Source of the DNA: Kiritimatiellia bacterium | GTDB taxonomy: Bacteria; Verrucomicrobiota; Kiritimatiellia; RFP12; UBA1067 | Direction of reading: 5' to 3' | Assembly (NCBI GenBank): GCA_017521065.1 | Contig: JAFXEA010000574.1 | Location: forward strand, 1 to 5,488 | Length of the DNA: 5,488 bases | Shown: positions 1-4,844 of the stretch, one piece after another | How positions within the stretch are numbered: the first letter of the stretch is position 1 | Layout of the letters: every line of letters begins with the position of its first letter | Made by a program: the position numbers and the translations under genes | Notes under the pieces: model-generated | What the model saw: the letters and a program-made list of their open reading frames with translations, nothing else | Database searches by the model: none | Told to the model about the DNA's origin: nothing

Positions 1-58
1 CCTCAACGTTCTCACGCTCATTGTAGGTAGGTATTACGACAATCGGTTTCATGTCCAT
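1..58 (-). CDS. Family-2 glycosyltransferase, polyprenyl-phosphate mannose synthase-like (5' end only)
   Basis: Only the first 19 codons are inside the window; the gene runs off the left edge. The readable peptide begins MDMKPIVVIPTYNERENVE. The hydrophobic strand followed by Pro-Thr-Tyr-Asn-Glu and an acidic/Asn helix start is the classic opening of GT-A fold, family-2 glycosyltransferases, and this wording is closest to the dolichol/polyprenol-phosphate mannose (or glucose) synthase subgroup. Such enzymes move a sugar from a nucleotide donor to a lipid carrier at the cytoplasmic face of the membrane. Two starts are possible, ATG at 58 and ATG at 52. No Shine-Dalgarno is visible before either. 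A strong extended -10 box at 60-68 would place transcription initiation at or next to the ATG at 52, so a leaderless message beginning with MKPIVVI is possible. The fold is well supported; the exact substrate cannot be told from this fragment. Confidence 0.75.
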   Translation of the reverse strand, partial: MDMKPIVVIPTYNERENVE

Positions 59-59
59 G

Positions 60-68
60 ATTATACCA
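60..68 (-). promoter_or_regulatory. Extended -10 promoter for the glycosyltransferase gene
   Basis: On the minus strand this reads TGGTATAAT, a perfect TATAAT preceded by the TG-n extension. No good -35 hexamer lies 15-19 nt upstream, which fits extended -10 promoters. Expected initiation about 6-8 nt downstream falls at the second ATG (52), implying no or almost no 5' leader. A near-identical box (TGGTACAAT) precedes the phosphodiesterase gene at 2812-2820. Confidence 0.5.
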
Positions 69-96
69 TACATCCCACGTTCAGCCACTCACCGCA

Positions 97-1884
97 TCAA
101 CGCTTTTCTACGCGCATGAAATCGATGTCCGGCGTTTTGGCGTAGGCGTTCGTGAGACGGACGGAGTGCACACCCTTCTTCAGCTCGACATCAAGATGCG
201 TGTCGCCGAAACCGTCCGTCGCCTTCCCGATCCAGAGCATCGCCTTTGCCCCGCCGTCAATCTGGACATAGAACTTGCGCGGCTCCGGCGTGGAGACACG
301 GAACGTAAGCCTGTACTTGCCGGACTCCGACACGTTGACGGACTTCCATATGAGGTCGTTAGACTCCCTTGCGCCAAGATTGACGACCGCCACGCCGCCG
401 GACGCACCCTGCGCAGGAGCATAGTAGGCGCGTCCCTGCACCACGCAGCTGTTCGTAGAGCCGTAGGTGCTGTCGTCGATTTCGCTATAGTCCGAAAGAT
501 ACGCCGTCTCCGCCTCATAGACGACCCGGTCAAGACGCTTCTCCGCATCGAGCCTGAAGAACTTGGCGGCATGCGGACGCACCTTGACACACACCTCATT
601 CTCGAACTCCCCGACATCAGCGCGTTCCATCAGGTCGAACGCCGCGATCTTGCCGCCCAAATCAAGATCGGCAGCCCTCACCGTAAATTCATGGTCCGTG
701 TCCTCCGCATTGTAGAGAGCCACATAGCGCGACTTGCCGAAAAGCTCATCCGCATCCTTCACGAGCAGGTACGCCTCGCCATCACGCGCCGCCACATACG
801 CCTGAAGTCCAAGCGGATCCTGATTCATGCGAAGGAGGTACGGATTCGTCACGAGCTTCATCGTAGAAGGCGGCGTTATCCTTACATCGTTGCCGAGCAC
901 AAGCGGAGACGACATGATGCACCACATTCCGAAATGAGCAGCCTCTTCGTCGAGAGACATGCCCGTGTCTCCGCTGGAGCCGAACGCGGACTTGACAGCG
1001 CCCTTGATCTGTCCGACCTCAAGCATGTCAAGATCGTTGAAATGTCCGGCGCTCGCATATGCGCTCAGATAGAGATTCTCCGCAATGATGTTGCTTATCG
1101 ACTTCCAACTTGCGCGGATGTCGCGCGTCGTGCGCCAGGAGCCGGCGATGTCCGCAGCCCATGTTCCCGGGAACGCCCAGCGGCAGATGTTCAGACGGAC
1201 ATCGGTGCGTCCAGTAGCTTTGATTGCATTTGCGATTTCGGTGTAACGTGCCTTTTCTTCAAGATGGAGGCGTCGTCCTCCGCAGTAGTCGACCTTGAAG
1301 AAATCAAAACCAAGTTCAGAGAAATGAAGCTGGCAGTCTGCGGCGTCGTGTCCGTAGAGGCCTGCCCCTATACCCGACTTGTCTCCACCATAGCTTGCAC
1401 AGGTGTTCGCGCCAGCATCGGAATACGTACCGGCCTTCATCCCAAGCGCATGGATGCCGTCCACAGTACCCTTCATGCCGTTCGGAAAGCGCTTGGGATT
1501 GAAACGAAGCCGTCCGTCCGGACCGTGTCCGTCAAAGAAGCCGTCATCGATGTTCACATACACGTACCCGGCGTCCTTGAGTCCATTTGTCGCCATCGTC
1601 TTGGCCACGCCGACGATGATCTCCTCTGAGATGTGCTCGGCGAACGTGTTCCAGCTGGACCAGCCCATGAGCGGAGTATTCGGATTGGCCGGAGCCACAG
1701 GCTTTGCCATCTCCAGAAGCATTTCGGCGCGAGCTTTCATCTCCGCCTTGCGCTCCGGAGCGACACGGCTCATGTTCACGAACGCATCGCGTCCATCCTC
1801 GGATATGCGAAGGCGCTTGTCGCATTTGGGGCACTCGACGAAATTGACGGCCGCGAACAATGCGGCAGTAAATGTGCAGATCAT
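97..1884 (-). CDS. GH27 alpha-galactosidase-like glycosidase with C-terminal carbohydrate-binding module
   Basis: The 595-residue product is a clan GH-D, family 27 retaining glycosidase, most likely an alpha-galactosidase; GH27 also includes alpha-N-acetylgalactosaminidases and beta-L-arabinopyranosidases. The (beta/alpha)8 domain starts near residue 70 with PLMGWSSWN, followed by NIDDGFF (111-117). The nucleophile motif FKVDYC gives Asp199. WRTTRDIRASW (250-260) corresponds to the region holding the acid/base in human alpha-Gal A and gives Asp255. NDLDMLEVG (283-291) and RMNQDPLG (352-359) are further family marks. A C-terminal beta domain follows, then from about residue 453 a CBM6/CBM35-like module (YEAETAYL at its start, HSVRLTN and PDIDFMRVE at its end). 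The N-terminus is hydrophobic but lacks a basic n-region and contains CPKC, so export is uncertain. A GGAG lies 8 nt before the start. The gene sits 36 nt after the phosphodiesterase gene on the same strand, so co-transcription is likely. Confidence 0.93.
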   Translation of the reverse strand: MICTFTAALFAAVNFVECPKCDKRLRISEDGRDAFVNMSRVAPERKAEMKARAEMLLEMAKPVAPANPNTPLMGWSSWNTFAEHISEEIIVGVAKTMATNGLKDAGYVYVNIDDGFFDGHGPDGRLRFNPKRFPNGMKGTVDGIHALGMKAGTYSDAGANTCASYGGDKSGIGAGLYGHDAADCQLHFSELGFDFFKVDYCGGRRLHLEEKARYTEIANAIKATGRTDVRLNICRWAFPGTWAADIAGSWRTTRDIRASWKSISNIIAENLYLSAYASAGHFNDLDMLEVGQIKGAVKSAFGSSGDTGMSLDEEAAHFGMWCIMSSPLVLGNDVRITPPSTMKLVTNPYLLRMNQDPLGLQAYVAARDGEAYLLVKDADELFGKSRYVALYNAEDTDHEFTVRAADLDLGGKIAAFDLMERADVGEFENEVCVKVRPHAAKFFRLDAEKRLDRVVYEAETAYLSDYSEIDDSTYGSTNSCVVQGRAYYAPAQGASGGVAVVNLGARESNDLIWKSVNVSESGKYRLTFRVSTPEPRKFYVQIDGGAKAMLWIGKATDGFGDTHLDVELKKGVHSVRLTNAYAKTPDIDFMRVEKR

Positions 1885-1920
1885 GTCTGATTCTCCGTTT
1901 CGGTTTTCCTTGACGTGGGC

Positions 1921-2778
1921 TTATTCGCCCTTGAACTCGTCAAGCATCTTCTTGGCGCAGTTTGTGGTGACCGTCTCCGCGCCGCGGGAGAACGCAAGCT
2001 TGGCCTTGGCAAGATCGTCAATCGTCCACACATGGAACATGAATCCGGCGTCATGCACCTTCTTGATGAAGTCCGCCGTAATCGTCTCGGGGTTGAAGTG
2101 GATGTCCACGCCGTCCACACCAAGCTTCCTGAGGATATCGATGATATCCTCCGCCGTGTATGTACGCGCCTTCTCCCCAGTCGCCTTGTTCGCTTTGCCC
2201 TTGCCTCCGGTCAGCCAATACACGCGATATTCCGGCATCTGGCGCTTGAGCTCTGCGCAGACATCGTCACCGAAAGAGATGAAGAGCGTGTTTTTGGGCG
2301 TTGCGTTGCTCTGCCTCGCGAACACTTCCTTTATGTACGGAACCCATGAAGGGTCATTGTCCTTGACCTCCACGTATATGTAGCGGCCATCACGCGCAAG
2401 CTTAAGCACGTCCTCAAGCAGTGCGGGGCCGGTGGGATCATACTTGGAACCCTTCCACTTTCCCCACCCTCCAACATTCACCTTGGATATCGTATCCTTC
2501 CAGCTCGCCTCGGTGCATTTCTCATTGTGCCTGCCGCCGGTAGTGCGCTTAAGGTTCCCGTCATGGAACGTGAATAGCTTTTTGTCGGCGGAAAGATAGA
2601 TGTCGCATTCGAAACCGAAACCGCGATCAACGGCCATCTTGAACGCAGGCAACGTGTTCTCGGGTGCATCCTTCGACTCGCCGCGATGCGCGATCAACGT
2701 GTCATACGCCGGCTCTTTCACTGCCGCAATGCCGGTAGCGACCACTGCCGCGACTGCGGCGACAACAAGACTCTTCAT
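1921..2778 (-). CDS. Exported glycerophosphodiester phosphodiesterase (GDPD family)
   Basis: The 285-residue product is a GDPD-family TIM barrel that hydrolyses glycerophosphodiesters to glycerol-3-phosphate and an alcohol. Residues 1-20 (MKSLVVAAVAAVVATGIAAV) form a Sec-type signal peptide, so the enzyme probably acts in the periplasm or outside. Family marks follow in order: AHRG with catalytic His31, PENT (39-42), ECDIYLSAD with metal-ligand type Glu57 and Asp59, TFHDG with second catalytic His72, YVEVKD (Glu137), and VWTIDD (250-255). The usual C-terminal TDxP is written TTNCAKK, slightly divergent. The ATG at 2778 is chosen over an in-frame ATG at 2838 because it has a perfect AAGGAGG at 2784-2790, starts right at the signal peptide, and lies downstream of the predicted promoter; the longer start would lie upstream of the promoter. 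It is probably the first gene of an operon with the GH27 glycosidase. The natural substrate is unknown. Confidence 0.93.
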   Translation of the reverse strand: MKSLVVAAVAAVVATGIAAVKEPAYDTLIAHRGESKDAPENTLPAFKMAVDRGFGFECDIYLSADKKLFTFHDGNLKRTTGGRHNEKCTEASWKDTISKVNVGGWGKWKGSKYDPTGPALLEDVLKLARDGRYIYVEVKDNDPSWVPYIKEVFARQSNATPKNTLFISFGDDVCAELKRQMPEYRVYWLTGGKGKANKATGEKARTYTAEDIIDILRKLGVDGVDIHFNPETITADFIKKVHDAGFMFHVWTIDDLAKAKLAFSRGAETVTTNCAKKMLDEFKGE

Positions 2779-2783
2779 TTCAT

Positions 2784-2790
2784 CCTCCTT
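2784..2790 (-). promoter_or_regulatory. Strong ribosome binding site deciding the phosphodiesterase start
   Basis: The minus strand reads AAGGAGG five nucleotides before the ATG at 2778. It is the best Shine-Dalgarno in the window and settles the start in favour of the signal-peptide methionine, rejecting the longer reading from 2838. Confidence 0.85.
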
Positions 2791-2811
2791 ATGATTTGTT
2801 GATAGCCCCGT

Positions 2812-2820
2812 ATTGTACCA
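2812..2820 (-). promoter_or_regulatory. Extended -10 promoter for the phosphodiesterase/glycosidase operon
   Basis: The minus strand reads TGGTACAAT, five of six matches to TATAAT with a TG-n extension. A weak -35 candidate (TTGCCT or TTTGCC) lies 15-16 nt upstream. Initiation would fall near 2805, giving a short leader of about 27 nt that includes the AAGGAGG. It is one base different from the box at 60-68. Confidence 0.5.
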
Positions 2821-2840
2821 CATAATCCCGAAAGGCAAAC

Positions 2841-2979
2841 AGCAGAGGCAGTTGCAAAAACTCCCGTATTCAGAGGATCGCTTTCCATTAAATGGGACAA
2901 CGGGCGTCTCGCCCGTTGATATCTAGGACGGGCAGGATACCCGTTCTCCCAGTATTGAGGTTTAGCAACTGCTTCAGCA
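2841..2979. repeat. Nested palindromic, MITE-like intergenic element
   Basis: The outer arms 2841-2863 and 2957-2979 are inverted copies matching at 18 of 23 positions, with an inner core matching at 14 of 16 (2848-2863 against 2957-2972). Inside lie a second inverted pair, 2893-2904 against 2940-2951 (11 of 12), and a perfect 9-bp hairpin at 2898-2918. The unit ACGGG/CCCGT occurs four times in alternating orientation, so the stretch can fold in at least two ways. The pentamer CAAAC flanks it at 2836-2840 and 2982-2986, a possible 5-bp target duplication, though such a short match may be chance. It fills almost the whole gap between the Cas12a-like stop codon and the phosphodiesterase promoter. 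No transposase is encoded, so any mobility would be in trans. Confidence 0.6.
2898..2918. repeat. Perfect 9-bp hairpin inside the palindromic element
   Basis: CAACGGGCG, a three-base TCT loop, then CGCCCGTTG. It lies about 75 nt past the stop of the Cas12a-like gene and could end or stabilise its transcript. Neither strand has a U-run after the stem, so it is not a standard intrinsic terminator. Confidence 0.75.
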
Positions 2980-2992
2980 TTCAAACTATTTG

Positions 2993-4807
2993 CTATTTAC
3001 TTTCAGCCTTTCTTGGGAATATCTTCGGTGGCGGTTCGGCTTCGCCTTCCGCAAGAACCCGTATCGGACGGATCTTCTGCGCCCTCAGACGCGAATATGC
3101 GTCCTCTTTCGTCTCCGCCATGATCTCACCCCTGTGCCGCACCCTGTCGGATGTCATGTACACGTAGGTAAAAGTTTTAAGTTGCAAGTCGAGAGTTGTA
3201 AGTTGGCGGTTTGGATCCGAATTTAGGTTTTCGGGTTCCAGGTTTCGAGTTTCTGGTTCCGGGGTACGAGTTCCGGGGTTCGGTTTCGGGTTTCGGGTTT
3301 GGGGTTCCAGGTTGTCAACTCCCAACTCACAACTCCCAACTCTTAACTTTCTCTCCCCTGCCAGCACTCGGTCCTTGAGCTGGTAGCCGCGCAATACGCC
3401 GCCGTCCTCGTACGTCTTGCGCCCCTTGAACACGACATAGTCGAACTTTCGCAGGACGAGCGTCACAACCTTCTCAGGGACGGACTTGTCGAGAATGACG
3501 TTCGCATCGCAATCAACGACGATCTTCGCCAATGCCGACGCAAGCTTTCCGTTCGCCGCCTCCCTGTGCGGCACAGTCATCGGCTCGAACGCCCCGCTTT
3601 CCGCGAACGACCGGATCGCCCGCACCGCATATCCGCCTTTCGCCACCGACACCTGCACATACCGTTCAAGCGGATGCTTCTTCATGTATTTCTTAGCGTT
3701 GCGAAGCGGCAGGACACGCTCTCCCGACGCTATCCTGTGTGCGTTGCAGGTGAAGTGCAGCGTCACGAAGAACTTGCTCTGCATGAACCGCTGGCGGAAA
3801 TGCTCCCCCTTCTGCCCTTCCGGGACAAATGACGCCTTGCGGCAATGGAACTCGCATGACTTCTCAAGATGGAATATGCCGCGCGCAAAGTTCTCTTCCG
3901 TGAGCAACGCCCGCAGATACATTGCGTTGAGATTGGATTTCCCCCTGAGACAGCGTCCCGCAAGCTCGAAGAGATACAAGGTCCCTCTGTTTGCGGCGGC
4001 ATCCACAAGTGCGCGGGGGATGGAACGGAACGCAGGAGACTCGCCGGCGCTTTCCTCGTAGAGAAGATACGGTTCCTCGACAGGCAGAGGGCTCGGCATC
4101 CTGAACGGATCGACCTTGGAGCTACGAGGAACGACGCCGACCAGGATCCTGTCGCCGTCCTTCAGGAGGAAGTTGCGCGATTCCGCGAACTCCTCCTTGA
4201 GCCAGCTCTTGCCGGTGCCGTGGTTGTCGAACATCAGCCGGAACGGAGCATGGTCGAACCATCTGTTGCGAGACGCCTTGCGCGGCTTCTGCACACGCAG
4301 CCCCCTGCACATGGCGAGCACCTGCTCCTTGCTCTTCCCCGCCCATGCGACCGGCAGCCCTTCCGTCGGCGATATCTTGCGTCCGGCGATGCAGTGCCAG
4401 TGCCACTTCATGTAGAGGGCCGACCAGCCGAGCAGGTTCCTTACGGCGGGAGGGACGGGCCAGCGGTTGTACCGACACTTGTCCACGATGGACTTCAGGA
4501 CGTTGTATGCGTTCGGGTTGTCGAGCATCGGGAAGTCCGGATCCTGCCTGAACGCCCGGACTATCGCCTTCGGGTCCTCCGGCAGCGGATCGGGGAGCGC
4601 CTTGAACACGCGCCGCATCATGGAGAGGTGCTGGGCGAGGATGACATCCTTGACCATGCCAAGCCCCTCCGCAAGATCCTCGCTCATGTCCGCCGCGTCG
4701 TAGACGAACCTCTCCGTTCCGGCGACTGGCTTCAGCTCAAAGCGAAGCGACTTGCGGACGCTGTATCGCCCGATGGATTTACAGCCATCCAACCGCCTCC
4801 CCGCCAT
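2993..4807 (-). CDS. Miniature, RuvC-dead Cas12a (Cpf1)-like protein with replaced C-terminus
   Basis: The 604-residue product matches Cas12a block by block (by eye, against remembered Fn and As sequences). Residues 11-35, with SIGRYSVRKSLRFELKPV, are the Cas12a N-terminal WED-I signature. GWSALYMKWHWH (127-138) resembles the REC1 GWTTYFKGFHENRK segment. PFRLMFDNHGTGKSW (188-202) matches WED-II. GTLYLFEL (275-282), SNLNAMYLRALL (291-302) and SKFFVTLHF (344-352) match WED-III. RuvC-I reads VQVSVAKGG, so the catalytic Asp of IDRGE is Ser387. RuvC-II reads VILDK, with Asp440 where Cas12a has Glu. GGVLRGYQL (469-477) is the next conserved block. REC2 and the PAM-interacting domain are essentially gone, and Nuc plus RuvC-III are absent. 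After about residue 486 come a heptad-repeat linker and a GspF-N-like tail. Cas12a is usually 1200-1300 residues. The ATG at 4807 is preferred over one at 4912, which would add residues read antisense to the divergent gene; its Shine-Dalgarno is weak. DNA cleavage is very unlikely; guide binding is possible but unproven. The alternative is a decaying gene, although the frame stays open throughout. Confidence 0.85.
   Translation of the reverse strand: MAGRRLDGCKSIGRYSVRKSLRFELKPVAGTERFVYDAADMSEDLAEGLGMVKDVILAQHLSMMRRVFKALPDPLPEDPKAIVRAFRQDPDFPMLDNPNAYNVLKSIVDKCRYNRWPVPPAVRNLLGWSALYMKWHWHCIAGRKISPTEGLPVAWAGKSKEQVLAMCRGLRVQKPRKASRNRWFDHAPFRLMFDNHGTGKSWLKEEFAESRNFLLKDGDRILVGVVPRSSKVDPFRMPSPLPVEEPYLLYEESAGESPAFRSIPRALVDAAANRGTLYLFELAGRCLRGKSNLNAMYLRALLTEENFARGIFHLEKSCEFHCRKASFVPEGQKGEHFRQRFMQSKFFVTLHFTCNAHRIASGERVLPLRNAKKYMKKHPLERYVQVSVAKGGYAVRAIRSFAESGAFEPMTVPHREAANGKLASALAKIVVDCDANVILDKSVPEKVVTLVLRKFDYVVFKGRKTYEDGGVLRGYQLKDRVLAGERKLRVGSCELGVDNLEPQTRNPKPNPGTRTPEPETRNLEPENLNSDPNRQLTTLDLQLKTFTYVYMTSDRVRHRGEIMAETKEDAYSRLRAQKIRPIRVLAEGEAEPPPKIFPRKAESK
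2996..3172 (-). other. GspF/PilC N-domain-like segment fused to the Cas12a-like ORF
   Basis: The last 59 residues start FTYVYMTSDRVRHRGEI and continue MAETKEDAYSRLRAQKI. This follows the pattern of the N-terminal cytoplasmic domain of type II secretion/type IV pilus inner-membrane proteins GspF/PilC: Phe-x-Tyr, a turn, Gly-x-Ile, Ala-x-(Thr/Ser)-x-x-x-Ala, then Leu-Arg-x-Gln and Pro. No membrane segment follows, so it is an isolated soluble domain or a gene fragment. It begins exactly where the heptad-repeat element ends. It has no counterpart in Cas12a. Confidence 0.5.
3171..3350. repeat. Heptanucleotide-repeat element inserted in frame in the Cas12a-like gene
   Basis: This 180-bp block (60 codons) is made of degenerate 7-nt units. 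The centre uses GGGTTYC-like units on the plus strand. Both ends use AAGTTGN-like units in opposite orientation, so the 35-nt arms 3171-3205 and 3316-3350 are inverted repeats matching at 26 of 35 positions. Because 21 nt is three units and seven codons, the translated product has a seven-residue rhythm (NLEPQTR, NPKPNPG, TRTPEPE and so on), rich in Pro, Glu, Asn and Arg and probably disordered. The composition differs sharply from both flanks, and the length preserves the reading frame. Confidence 0.8.
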
Positions 4808-4831
4808 TTCTTTACTCTGCGTCACAATAAC

Positions 4832-4836
4832 AAGGA
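4832..4836 (+). promoter_or_regulatory. Ribosome binding site of the secreted repeat protein
   Basis: AAGGA ends eight nucleotides before the ATG at 4845, a normal Shine-Dalgarno that fixes the start at the signal peptide. I could not recognise a promoter for this gene in the 37-bp gap; if one exists it must lie inside the 5' end of the divergent Cas12a-like gene. Confidence 0.7.
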
Positions 4837-4844
4837 TTAGAAAA

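Noticed and set aside
166..1629. 487-codon open frame on the plus strand.
   Set aside because: It lies entirely opposite the GH27 gene, is rich in Arg/His/Ala as expected from the antisense of a GC-rich gene, and has no family motif.
1403..2383. 326-codon open frame on the plus strand.
   Set aside because: It spans the antisense of two well-supported genes and the gap between them, with no family motif.
2779..2838. Longer start for the phosphodiesterase at 2838.
   Set aside because: It would lie upstream of the predicted promoter, has no good ribosome site and would bury the signal peptide; the ATG at 2778 has AAGGAGG.
2898..2918. Intrinsic terminator at the 9-bp hairpin.
   Set aside because: The stem is strong but no U-run follows on either strand; it is better described as part of a palindromic repeat element.
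4774..4791. Small inverted repeat GATGG...CCATC near the start of the Cas12a-like gene as an operator.
   Set aside because: It is only a 5-bp stem with an 8-nt loop inside coding sequence, easily due to chance.
3869..4840. 323-codon open frame on the plus strand opposite the Cas12a-like gene.
   Set aside because: It has Arg-rich antisense composition and no recognisable motif, while the minus frame carries clear Cas12a blocks.
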